Shown here piece by piece: positions 11,701-20,150 of a stretch of 64,000 bases of DNA (the stretch's first letter is position 1; every line of letters begins with the position of its first letter). The stretch lies in contig OX393576.1 of the NCBI GenBank assembly GCA_947652605.1, positions 63,092,966 to 63,156,965 on the forward strand, in the 5' to 3' direction. This stretch comes from Elmis aenea. Taxonomy: Eukaryota > Arthropoda > Insecta > Coleoptera > Elmidae. Made by a program: the position numbers and the translations under genes. The notes under the pieces were generated by a model that saw only the letters and a list, made by a program, of their open reading frames with translations, was not told the DNA's origin and ran no database searches.

Positions 11701-13555
11701 CTTTACCAAATACTTTTTTTAGTTGGTATTCAGTATTCAGTATTCAGAAAATAGTATTGAATACTTTACCAAATACTTTTTTTAGTTGGTATTCAGTATT
11801 CAAAATTGGTTGATTATTTGCGGATATTTAGTATTCAGTATTTGAATACTTTTTTCAGAAGTATTTAGTATTCAGTATTTGAATACTTTTTTCAGAAGTA
11901 TTTAGTATTCAGTATTTGAATACTTTTTTTGTCGGTATTCAGTATTCAATATTTAAATACTTTTTCGGTATTCATACCCAGCTCTGTTTGACCGAAATAA
12001 ACACGTTTAATTGTTGATTTTTTATATTTTTGTACCATAAAAACACGAAATGGCTTACGAATATTACGAAAAGTATGATATGTTAAAATGTTTTATTCAA
12101 AGTAATAATAATTCTGAAGCTGCAAGTTAAACTTGTTTTAATCGTTGCCCAGAAAGAAGGCAACCTAATAAATTTAATAAAAAATGAGATTTTGTTTTAA
12201 TCTTCCAAAAATAGATTTATTAGGTTGTGTTTATGGGTAACAATTAAAATATGTTTTACTTGCAGCTTCAGAATTATTATTACTTTGAATAAAACATTTT
12301 AACAAATCAAACTTTTCGTATTTTTTCCTATTATTAATTATTATAAGGACACAAGACTACTACTAGAAAACAATGCAATATTAAAAATTACCTAGTTTTT
12401 TCATAATGTAAGGAAAATGAATAAATCAAGCCCACAATGGGCAAAAATCTGTTTACTCATAATGCCACAGCCAACTATGAGTTCCATATAAAACAAAAAT
12501 ACAACTTTATGTCATAGGTAACTCGAAATTGGTTTTGAAAAATTGTCTACGCCACTGCATTCTTATCAAAAAAGTGCTTATAAGGTGTTTATAAAGTTAA
12601 ATATGAGTAAAATCAAACATTTCACAATTACAAGCCTACTGCAAAAAAACAATGAGATATTAAAAATGTCATTGAAATTTGCAGATTTTTGCTAGAATGT
12701 AAGGAAAATGAATAAATCGACCTCACATGATATGTATTATTGGAATGGGGGAAAAAATCCTCTTTCTCGTGATGCCACAGCCAACTGTTGGTTCTGTTTA
12801 AAAAAATACAACTTTATGTCACAACTCGAATTTCATTATTTTTTTTTATTGTCAACTCCACTGCATTCTTATCAAAAAAGTGCCTGTAGAACGTCAAAAT
12901 TATTTTTGTTTAGTTTCATAAACAAGCAAGATATAGTCATAAAACGGAAAGTCGAAAAATCCAGTTGTCGGTGATAACTCGAAAACAAAAGACGATAACC
13001 AATTTTAGTTTTCACCATTAACTTTTTCTCGAAAAAAGAGATCGAGGAAGGGAGGTCCGTTTTTCCATAACTCATAGTTACCGAGATTCCCTATGATTAC
13101 ATCGAAATTTGCCCACCCTGTACACATTTTGTTTTAAAGCAACCCAATCTGTCATGGAACAAGTTTTTCTAATCAAACCTTGTAATGCTATAATTATTGT
13201 CTTGTAGAAATATTTATTTTATTTTACACGCACTATGTGTTTATCAAATTCCGTTGAAAGTAATCTTTATTGTTCAATTATTTTGAATACCATCACGACA
13301 AACTTTATGCTTTTTCTCTACGTAATTCAAAAACAAGCATCTTAACTGAAATTCATCAATGTTTATTATTTACAGGGCGACATAGATCAACTGTCTATTG
13401 TTCCAGACCCAACAGTAGTAAGTTTACAATGTTCTTCTTTAAAAACCCCAATTATTGATCCCAGCGTCAAAGACATAGCAGAACACGATATTACGAAAAA
13501 ACCACTTCATCCCAACAAAAGCCTCTTAAGCAATCATCTTAAAAAACTACCCTAA
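2600..13555 (+). CDS. Secreted TSP1 + TSPN/laminin-G-like protein, last five coding exons (5' part outside window)
   Basis: Five exons (2600-2732, 2845-3061, 5292-5464, 5527-5650, 13376-13555) join in one frame with consistent phases and give about 275 C-terminal residues. The first exon is a thrombospondin type-1 repeat: WxxWxxW, the CSVSCSTG core, and six Cys, the last supplied by the next exon. The next exons form a thrombospondin-N/laminin-G-like beta-sandwich: a PxxWRLRP...FPKEFTL start, the RKWHQISIG strand typical of the fold, and GDIDQLSIVPDP with a following Cys near its end. The protein stops about 40 residues after that Cys. No membrane segment is seen, so an extracellular matrix or signalling role is likely, but the exact family is not recognised. 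The start codon and upstream domains lie left of position 1. The last intron (5651-13375) is 7.7 kb and full of transposons. Confidence 0.82.
2845..3061 (+). CDS. Exon: end of TSP1 and start of TSPN-like domain
   Basis: Acceptor ttatag at 2839-2844, donor aatgat|gtaaga at 3062. After one base completing Gly it runs 72 codons in phase 0. It carries the sixth TSP1 Cys (CQDTVNP) and then the first strands of a thrombospondin-N-like domain (RPSAWRLRPNSYIWVP, FPKEFTLFITLRLLND). The intron from 2733 to 2844 is only 112 bp. Confidence 0.82.
3282..4130. mobile_element. ACAGGGTG foldback element, near-perfect hairpin
   Basis: 849 bp from TACAGGGTGGTCCAG to GAACCACCCTGTA. The two halves are inverted copies of about 400 bp with a very short loop near 3705 (TTTTCGCGAAAA). 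No coding capacity; the short open frame within one arm is an artefact of the repeat. It lies in the intron between 3062 and 5291. Confidence 0.8.
4131..5291. other. Intron; one ACAGGGTG-type relic near 5112
   Basis: Mostly unique AT-rich sequence. At 5096-5116, gaaacaccctatata resembles an ACAGGGTG terminus read from the right. An 83-codon minus-strand frame to its left (MTQFFNSQVFAKFEEHCAVP...) could be a remnant of that element's interior, but no family is recognised. Confidence 0.3.
5292..5464 (+). CDS. Exon: TSPN/laminin-G-like core
   Basis: Acceptor gatttcag ending at 5291, donor attgg|gtaact at 5465. It reads SSIGTIFSLRSRRKQDTYLS... and ends in RKWHQISIG. The KWHxI strand with a preceding basic residue is the hallmark of thrombospondin-N and laminin-G sandwiches. 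Confidence 0.83.
5527..5650 (+). CDS. Exon: TSPN/laminin-G-like, second half
   Basis: Acceptor cttttttag ending at 5526, donor ttagt|gtaagt at 5651; the intron before it is 62 bp. One base completes Gly, then 41 codons follow: VRDDSIVDSYVDCEWLRTDI... and DSDLIIGYLFS. The lone Cys (VDCEW) and the following strands fit the 'vDC...' position of TSPN domains. Confidence 0.82.
6189..7720. mobile_element. ACAGGGTG foldback with degraded HTH transposase start
   Basis: Arms of about 540 bp (6189-6735 and 7150-7720) are inverted copies; the left end is TACAGGGTGTCAGGGTGAGT. Between them, 6751-6995 (plus) reads in one frame NPLLAARIYA*RYPERRYPE RDAFEKLKERFERTG..., then KSVVEDTHNSTRKISEQLEL. This is the N-terminal helix-turn-helix (DUF4817-like) region of an IS630/Tc1-mariner-type transposase, with two in-frame stops. 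Both arms include the beginning of that frame (EQIDMVY). Non-functional. Confidence 0.72.
6751..6995 (+). pseudogene. Transposase HTH remnant (DUF4817-like)
   Basis: The frame carries the AARxYxxRYPxRRxP motif, a second helix block and VVEDxHxSTRKISEQLxLSQT, a helix-turn-helix signature of the family. It is broken by stops after IYA and VDY and truncated before any catalytic DDE/D box. Confidence 0.6.
7941..8112. mobile_element. TTAA-bounded palindromic MITE
   Basis: 172 bp that folds almost completely: TTAAGCTAAGGCCGCACTGC at the left against GCAGTGCGGCTTTAGCTTTAA at the right, with GTCGCCxGGCGAC arms inside. TTAA at both ends hints at piggyBac-type targeting. Much more GC-rich than its surroundings. 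Confidence 0.6.
8113..9390. other. Intron, no gene recognised
   Basis: Part of the 7.7-kb last intron of the TSP1/TSPN gene. A GC-richer patch with CG alternation (cgcgcgcgcg at about 8953) stands out at 8860-8990, but no coding or RNA feature could be supported. Confidence 0.3.
9983..10135. repeat. Eight-copy 19-bp tandem array
   Basis: GTATTCATGAATACCGAAA repeats with a strict 19-bp period from 9983; each unit contains the 14-bp palindrome GTATTCATGAATAC. It belongs to the subterminal region of the hAT-like element. Confidence 0.9.
10235..10867. mobile_element. ACAGGGTG foldback, nested
   Basis: TACAGGGTGTGTAGAAATTG at the left and CAATTTTTACACACCCTGTA at the right, with arms of about 130 bp or more (TTGTACCATGCTT.../...CATGGTACAA). 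It has inserted into the hAT-like element between its repeat arrays. Confidence 0.8.
10915..11530. mobile_element. ACAGGGTGGTCC element, nested
   Basis: Ends TACAGGGTGGTCCAAATTCG and CGAATTTGGACCACCCTGTA with about 120-bp inverted termini (ATGGGATTGCATGGGTAT). The interior is not a full hairpin. It is the same subfamily as 33208-34863. Confidence 0.8.
11655..11985. repeat. Right subterminal repeat array of hAT-like element
   Basis: Duplicated blocks of about 67 bp (containing GAATACTTTACCAAATAC) and about 35 bp (TTTAGTATTCAGTATTTGAA...) built from the same TATTCAGTATT core as the left array. Confidence 0.75.
13376..13555 (+). CDS. Terminal exon: end of TSPN-like domain and stop
   Basis: Acceptor tatttacag ending at 13375. 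It reads GDIDQLSIVPDPTVVSLQC, the closing strand and conserved Cys of the domain, then a Lys-rich tail ending in HLKKLP and TAA at 13553. A perfect consensus donor GTAAGT lies inside it at 13418-13423, in phase 0; reading through it is favoured because the conserved Cys follows. Confidence 0.8.
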   Translation, partial: GDIDQLSIVPDPTVVSLQCSSLKTPIIDPSVKDIAEHDITKKPLHPNKSLLSNHLKKLP

Positions 13556-13870
13556 AAATAATATTAAATGATAAACAAGCAGGGATTGAAATCTCAACAT
13601 TTTTAAATGAAATATTGTGTTCGTTAAATAAAATGACAACCACTAACGTACTTAACGAAATTTAAATAAAAATTAGACAGGCTTAATTTTGTTAAATGAT
13701 ACAATAAGCTAGGTTTAAGATAATGTTAAAACTTAGGTAAGTGTCAAATAAAATTGGTGTACCTGCATGACAATAGTCACTTGTTACATCCATCACAAAA
13801 CTTTAGCTTTATGATATAAATGTTGAAGGATTCTTTTACCTGTATGCTGGACAATAAAATTAAATAAACT
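13556..13870 (+). promoter_or_regulatory. 3' UTR with four polyadenylation signals
   Basis: Downstream of the stop at 13555 there are AATAAA hexamers at 13627, 13665, 13747 and 13853, in AT-rich sequence. The last is the probable main cleavage region because GT/T-rich sequence follows. This supports 13376-13555 as the true last exon. Confidence 0.55.
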
Positions 13871-14642
13871 AGAGTTATTCCAGCAAAAAAGTTTGCTGTT
13901 ATATTTGCGTGATAAAAACTTACTGATTTTATTATTTATATTGCTAATTTATGTTTCGATTTAATGTTGTAAATGTATTGGCAAATGTATATACTGTCTG
14001 TTAAATATTTAATAAATAATATATTGTGAATACTTTTTTACCTATGCGTCATCCTTTTAAATGCAGTTACAATTTTAATGAAAACCATCTTTTTCTACGA
14101 CCACGAATGTAAATGACTCTTACCGTACAGCCTGCATTCATAGTAAGTGAAGTGGGTCCTACGCACATTAAGAAAAAGCACAGTTTTTTTAAGGAGATGA
14201 TCGAAGTACTCACATCAAAACATCCTGGGGCGCTATTCCCAACTCGCTCGCTTTGAACAGCAGTGCTCATGAAAGCGAGCGTCATCAATGCGAGTGGAGT
14301 GGTCGCTTCTGTATTCTCATCTACCCTTGCCTTTGCAATTCTTCGACGCGAGTGGGTAGATGTTGCAACATTGGAATTTTGCGTGGTCTGTCACTTTGCC
14401 GCCAGTTTTTGAATGTTCTGTGGTTTTTGTTTTGATTGATTATGGGGAAATTAACGGAGCAGCAGAAAGCAGCATTAGTAGAAATTCTTGAGAGAATAGT
14501 TAATTATTAAGTGGCAAATTTTCACAAAATTTTACATTTAACGATGCCCAAAAGCAATGGAGTGTAATTGCTACAAATTTAAATAGTATGTAAAATGTAT
14601 TGGAATGAGTATCCCTCGAAAGTCTAAACTTTTGTGTAAATG

Positions 14643-15542
14643 TAGGGTTGCCAGATATCCTGAATGTATAAAAAGAACAATACAAATCAAAAAAGAGAAC
14701 ATTGCGGAATTAACTGAAAAACACATTTATTAAGAAAAAATTTGCACAATTGTAGCAAAAATAGATTATTCTTATATATTATTTCTAATTAGGTACACAT
14801 ATATCAGTAAAATTATTTACATATATTCATAAATATAATATAAATCATTGAAAATTAGTTTCTTTGGTTGGAGAAATCACGTCCTAATAAACTAACATAC
14901 CTAGTATAAAGCAGCCTTCTCCCCAATAAAATCTGTTATTTAGATTCCTTTCCATATTATTAATAAGAAAAAAATATTTATTCATTAAATACCTAAATTT
15001 ATTAGAATCGTTGTTTTAAAATCAACAGATAATTCAATTTTTTCACAAATGTTCAACAATTTTAACATAATTCAACATTTTTCAACTTTTTAAAAAAACA
15101 TCCCTGAGGATGCCGATAAAATAACATCGGCGAAACATGTCGGATCTTTTTTAAAATTTGCAACGAATAAACCTGTTTGAAAACCAGCAACTTTTCGTTT
15201 ATTTAATTTATTAGAATCTTTTGGTTCTTTAAGAAACATTTTTTTCATACATTTATTCCTTTTTAATTAAATTTAATTTTTGAAGTAATAGATGTTAGGA
15301 TGTTTTTCTGTATTATTTTTAAACTCATCATAAAAATAATTACAAGAAATATTCTTATATGTAATTGTATGCATTAAGTTTAAGTTCGAATATTAAATGA
15401 ACTTCACTAAACATTCTCATTTCAAAAAAGGGTAACCGAAAAAGAGAACAAAAGTGAACATTTTTACATGAAAAAAGAAAAAGAAATATCAGAATTAAAA
15501 AAGAGAAAATGTTTCTTTAAAGTGATATTCTGGCAACCCTTA
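14643..15542. mobile_element. 0.9-kb element with GGGTTGCCAGA ends and 8-bp target duplication
   Basis: Ends TAGGGTTGCCAGATATC and GATATTCTGGCAACCCTTA, flanked by the perfect duplication TGTAAATG (14635-14642 and 15543-15550). It is non-coding except for LINE/Penelope-like debris including the hammerhead-like motif at 15093. An 8-bp duplication suggests hAT or P type. Confidence 0.65.
15093..15152 (+). ncRNA. Candidate type I hammerhead ribozyme
   Basis: Core CTGAGGA (15104-15110), stem II GCCGAT/ATCGGC (15112-15117 with 15126-15131), GAAA (15132-15135), a minimal stem III from self-complementary ACATGT (15135-15140), and cleavage triplet GTC ending at 15141. Stem I pairs 15093-15103 with 15142-15152 (ten pairs, one C/C mismatch). 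One extra T (15111) between the core and stem II departs from the consensus. Minimal stem III hammerheads are known from Penelope-like retroelements, where they act as dimers. Confidence 0.45.
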
Positions 15543-15859
15543 TGTAAATGAATTTAATAATATTAAATTATAAGGTTCGTCCACATCATTTTAAGCCTGT
15601 TCTAAGTCCTCAATTAAATTGATAAATTTAATAATAAAAGAAAACAACAACTCACAACACACACAAAGGTTACGATTTGAGTGCAAAGCGAGCGGTATTT
15701 GCCAAGAGGAGTGGGTCTACCCACTCGCGTAGAACGCGAATGGAGCGCCTGCGAGAGGAGACGTTGGGAATACGATTGTCAGTGGTTTGTGCACCCCTAG
15801 CGTTCAACGGTAGCGATATCGCTGAACAGGAGGAGTTGAGAATACCAGCCCTGCATGCC

Positions 15860-18500
15860 TAGTAAGTGAGTTATAACGCACGGTAAGCTAGACACTTGTC
15901 TAGAAATATCAAAGTAGGCTTACGTAAAAATCGACAAAACAACGTAATTACATATGTATATTAGCCAAAAAAACGTTAAAATCGTAGGTATTATGTGGTC
16001 GTAGAAAAAGTATGCTACATAACACGAGTTAAAAAGCAATTACGCACTCGTGGACATACGCACGCCGTATACTATTATTAAACTTTTACAGAGATCGTTT
16101 TCACATTAGTTAAACATTTTATCACCGTAAATTTTACGTTAGAATAAATGACTACCACTTTTACAGAGATCATTATTGTTCCCAATGGTGAAACCCTTTT
16201 TATTCCATTTTCCTGTGCCGTTCGTCATGACAATGTTTACAAGCTTTTGTGTAAAATCTGCATTGTATTCCCCTGCAAAAATCTGATGCTCCTCACAGCC
16301 TCATTGAAATTATTATTTGAAAACTGAAGTGACAAAATGTTTGCTAATATCTGTGAAGTTTCACTGTAATTTTTTTTTTATACTCAAGAAAAAATCAACG
16401 GAAACGTACGTATCTATAACGTTTAAATACTTGCTAACGCTCAATGCTTTATTTGCAATAGACTAATTCGCAAATAACTTAGGGTAATGACTGTGTGCGA
16501 TTTTATTTGGAGATTAGCTTAATTAATCCTTCTTTACAAATTTACTCAAGGGTCCGAAAGCTGTTCGACATTACACTCCACTTGCGCCAGAGCACAGGCG
16601 ATTTAAACACAAACCCACGGCTATCGTTTACAGTGATCGGTAAATTAGTATTTCTAAACAAAATTTTTAATTGAAAATTTCAAAAAGCGAAGAATTTCGA
16701 TTAATTTGGTTTTTAAACATACGAAAAACAGTAAAAATAACAGTCACATTGTTGTTTAAATGGTTTATTCAGTATTTTTTAACCTGTGTGTCGCGACACA
16801 CTAGTGTGTGTCTGTGTGTCGAGCAACCTCGAGGTGTGTCGCGGAAAATAAAGTCATAAATATATAAATGAAAAAACATATTTGGCGAGGATGCTGTGTT
16901 TAAGATTCGAGTTTAAATATGGGGATCTCTCGGGGGATCTCGCTTATTATAATAGCTGGAGTAAGCGTTTAAATTTGGCAAAGCTGCTATATTTGGTGTT
17001 CATAAATAAACTGAAAAGAAATTGAAAATATCTCAAACGGTATCTAAAATTAGGAAAAACCGGAAAATAGGATATTTGAAAATAGTCTTAAACGCATTTG
17101 GAGTATGAAATATATCAAATGTGTAAAAACATGGCCCAATCGGATACCAATCACTTATTTATTACTCGTCATTGTAATGAATTCGTATAAATGAACATTA
17201 AGAAAATTCCTAAAACAATACCGCATATTCCAGCTTTGATTTTACACATTTTACGTAGAACGGTTCAAATCTATATGCGTTATGATGAATTTAAGCACTT
17301 AAAAATTGTCAAACTGCTATGAAACCAATATCTGTATCGTATTATCCCGTGTTCACGCGAATGCAGCCATCAAAATTCTCCACATTGTGTATTGAATCTA
17401 ATAAATGTAATATTTTATTTTATATTGAAGCAGAAAGACATAAAAAATAAAAGTATTTGGTAGGAAAGTATCGACTGCTTCCACACCGAACGTGGCACAA
17501 TGACTTAGAGTTTCTTTTTATGCTTAATAATCATAAAATTCTTGGCAAATAAAGAATTATAAAGCCATTTAGAGAAGTATTACAATTTTTTCCTAACAGT
17601 AAAAGGACTCATGGCTAAGTAAAAAAATAAATTAAATAATACAATATTTTTGCTAATAGCGTCGTAAAAATTTTGCTCGAAAAAATTAATATACTACAAA
17701 AGTGCTTGGATTTCTTTGATAAAACTCAAAAAAAAAATAATAGAAGGAAGCATAAAAGTAAGATAACATATCTAGTTTTAATGCATACAGATGAAAACTG
17801 CACGAGAAAATTCTTAAATGAATTATTTATCGACGGTTGTTTGTTTGTGATTTCCATTAAAATACAGCACAACAAAAATACGCTAGCTTCAGGCCACGGG
17901 GATTTTCACAAGAAACAATTTTGCATATGTTGTTACGTCCTTCGTATCAGCAGAATATCTTAAACCTTTTTGTAAATACGTTATTGGCAATGGTGTACGT
18001 AACGCCTAGCGCAAGGGTTAATAAGGTTTGTTCCTGTTTCGATTCTGAAACTGCAAAATTCACGAAGTTAAACTTCATCAACATATAAAAGACATACATC
18101 TCCGACATTTGAGTAGGAAGGTCTCACAATCGCGTAAAACTCCAATATCGTTTCTATACTCGAAGCATTTAAATATATTCTGTAGATAGCAACCAGTAAG
18201 TTTATTTAGTCGTTCAGATAAAGGCATAATAAAAAAGGTAATCAGTTTATGTTATTTATGAAGCAAGTAAAATTTCTATTTTGTTATAAATTTTGCTCGG
18301 TTAATTATAATGTGCAGATCAAACCAAACTATTTTAAACGCTCCCAGCTTAGCCTCATTATAATTTTAAAACGAATAAAACAATTGACTTTGCCGATAAA
18401 CTTTTTATAACATCATAAAAAAAAATTATTCAAATATTTTTTTCATCTTATCTTATTTATTCAGTTATAATTTCAAATTATACTGGATAAAACTGTTATT
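15860..18500. other. Intergenic, weak repeat fragments only
   Basis: AT-rich. At 16783-16850, AACCTGTGTGTCGCGACACA and a second GTGTGTCGCGG resemble the 5' end of a common hAT MITE (CAG..TTCTCAACC-TGTGTGTCGCG), without a matching right end. The open frames here are not protein-like. Confidence 0.3.
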
Positions 18501-18504
18501 TTAG

Positions 18505-18631
18505 ATGTGAAGGCAGCACATATTCAAAGCCAGCTCACTTTTAACAATAGTGAAGGCCCCCAGCGTGCATTTCTTATCGACCAAATGACAGTGTTCAGGA
18601 AACCCACCATTAAGCGTCTGAATACAAATGC
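18505..18631 (+). other. Orphan candidate coding exon
   Basis: A good acceptor (ctgttattttag) and donor (aatgc|gtaagt) bound 127 bp with one open frame of 42 codons: VKAAHIQSQLTFNNSEGPQR then AFLIDQMTVFRKPTIKRLN. It would need an upstream exon ending in phase 1, which none of the TSP1/TSPN exons provides. It could be an exon of an unseen plus-strand gene or a chance match. I do not recognise the family. Confidence 0.3.
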
Positions 18632-19019
18632 GTAAGTCCCTCTTGTATCAACTCTGCTTGGATAAGGAACTCTTTATTTTATTAGCTCAGCGACAAACTG
18701 GCGTTCGTTACCTTCAGGGTTGCGTTTGTGCAAAATTCAAAACACCGCTACCCCTTAAGAGACTTTAGAGTTGCAATTCTTGCATTTTTCGTTAAGATTT
18801 AAAAAAATATTTCACATCATTTGATAGCTAATTATCATTATTTGAGTAATAAACAACGAGTATAAGAAGTTTGGAGTCATTTGCTTCAGTTTAAAAAACA
18901 AGCGAAGTCTATAGCCTTTGCAATTTTCTTATTGTTTAATAAGAGCCACAATTCTATTTTAAGAAATATTTTAGTTTTTTCTTGTACAAATTGCTTAACT
19001 TAAAAAAAAATGTTTTCAT

Positions 19020-20150
19020 TTGTTAATTTATGGGTGGTCCCATTTTTGGGACAATGGCGCACTATGTGATTTTTTTAAAATATAACAATAACTTAAATTT
19101 TATGAATTATTTGGTATGTTGGGGCAAAACAATTGCCATGTAAAGGTACACCACATCTATTGCAAACCTTTTTTGTTTTTTCCCGCACGCTGCACATCGC
19201 CTTTGGATTTTTATTGGTATTATTAGATGGTTGCCAGGATCAAATCTTACACTCAAACTGACCCTTCCTTCTAGTATTTTTTTTGACTTGTATTTTCAGA
19301 AGATGTTGAATCTTTTGATAAATAAGCTACAGTAATTTTTCTTCCAACGTCCAATAGGGAATCGTTTTCCTCTGGGTAGACGAGTTGATAGTCTCCCAAG
19401 TATTTACTGCAGCTAGGTTGCTAGGTATATCTAACATTTGTGTAAATAATGATCACCACCAATTTTTTGATCTTATCCTTATTCTGTATAAAGATATTTG
19501 CTTGTCGAGTAAATCGACACCTCCCATACACGCCTAATACTCGCTTATTAGTTTTGTAACAACAATTTTAACAATTTTTTTTTACGGAAAATCTTTTTTA
19601 TGATGAAAAAGGTTTGATTGAACTATAATTCGTAGCGACGCTCACTGGTTTATTGTCATTCCATTTAACAATTCAAATTTCATTGGATGTATCGAGTTGG
19701 TAGTCAAAATTACCACGAGTTGTCTTTTCTCCATGTCTTTGGAAAGCCTCAAATCTCAAATATGTATAGCATATTAATTAAGCCATTGTCCTATTTATGG
19801 GATACAAAAATAAACGATGAAAACACCTGTGTTTTTTTGATTCTCACTTATATAAATTAGGACAATGTTTTACGAGATCACACAGAAAAAATCAATTGTG
19901 AAAAAAACGCCAAATTAAAACACTATTTATTTTTATACAGCCAACTGCTAAAGTAAAAATTAACAATTTTTCAAACAGGTGTAGCCAACCACATAGCTTT
20001 TTAACCCTAAAGTTTTTAATAAATATATGTCACATGTAATATACACACATTTTAACTAATAGAAGTCGCGATATTAGAATTTATTTTGAAATATTGAGAA
20101 AAAATCAAGCGTCCCAAATATAGGACAATGGCTGATAATGGGTTAAAAAT
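19020..20150 (-). mobile_element. piggyBac transposon remnant
   Basis: A minus-strand transposase relic with hairpin-like termini GTCCCATTTTTGGGACAATG (19036) and GTCCCAAATATAGGACAATG (20112). An inverted copy GCCATTGTCCTATTTATGGG next to TTAATTAA lies at 19778. TTAA tetramers adjoin the inner and right copies, as expected for piggyBac. The element is rearranged, so exact ends are uncertain. Confidence 0.6.
19093..19790 (-). pseudogene. piggyBac transposase C-terminal half
   Basis: Read on the minus strand across frameshifts: RGNFDYQLDTSN...VKWNDNKPVSVATNY, then MGGVDLLDKQISLYRIRIRS KNWW*SLFTQMLDIP..., and finally the cysteine-rich domain KKVCNRCGVPLHGNCFAPTY with a stop at 19093. These are diagnostic of piggyBac transposases (RNase-H-fold DDD plus C-terminal zinc-binding CRD). 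Several stops and frameshifts show it is dead. Confidence 0.75.

Larger units (their letters stand above)
9826..11986. mobile_element. hAT-like non-autonomous element with subterminal repeat arrays
   Basis: Ends GAGAGCTGGGTATT and AATACCCAGCTCTG, flanked by TTTGACAG (9818-9825) and TTTGACCG (11987-11994), a 7/8 target duplication. Both subterminal zones are packed with TATTCAGTATT/GAATACTTTTT repeats, the kind of array that binds hAT transposase. No transposase frame remains, and two ACAGGGTG elements are nested inside. Confidence 0.65.
9391..13122. mobile_element. Large ACAGGGTG foldback carrying transposase start in both arms
   Basis: The right end is GCCCACCCTGTAC (13122). The left end lacks its outer about 130 bp and starts near TTATCGTCTTTTG. 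The palindrome centre is near 12195. On the plus strand 12050 onward reads MAYEYYEKYDMLKCFIQSNN NSEAAS*TCFNRCPERRQPN; the opposite arm encodes the matching YEKFDLLKCFIQSNNNSEAA on the minus strand. Both arms therefore contain the start of the same HTH transposase gene. The right arm also holds an internal tandem duplication (about 12360-12590 and 12640-12880). A hAT element is inserted in the left arm. Confidence 0.7.
14226..15854. mobile_element. Harbinger-like remnant with Myb/SANT-type domain
   Basis: The ends look inverted (GGGGCGCTATTCCCAACTCG and GAGAATACCAGCCC), and both flanks share ACGCGAGTGGGTAGA-type blocks. Inside, 14441-14600 (plus) reads MGKLTEQQKAALVEILER then, after a frameshift, LLSGKFSQNFTFNDAQKQWS VIATNLNSM. 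This resembles the Myb/SANT-like DNA-binding protein of PIF/Harbinger elements. The element is split by the insertion at 14643-15542. Family assignment is tentative. Confidence 0.45.

Noticed and set aside
17673..17963. 96-codon plus-strand frame (MLEKINILQKCLDFFDKTQK...)
   Set aside because: No family motif, Lys/Asn/Ile-rich composition as expected by chance in AT-rich DNA, and no splice or promoter support.
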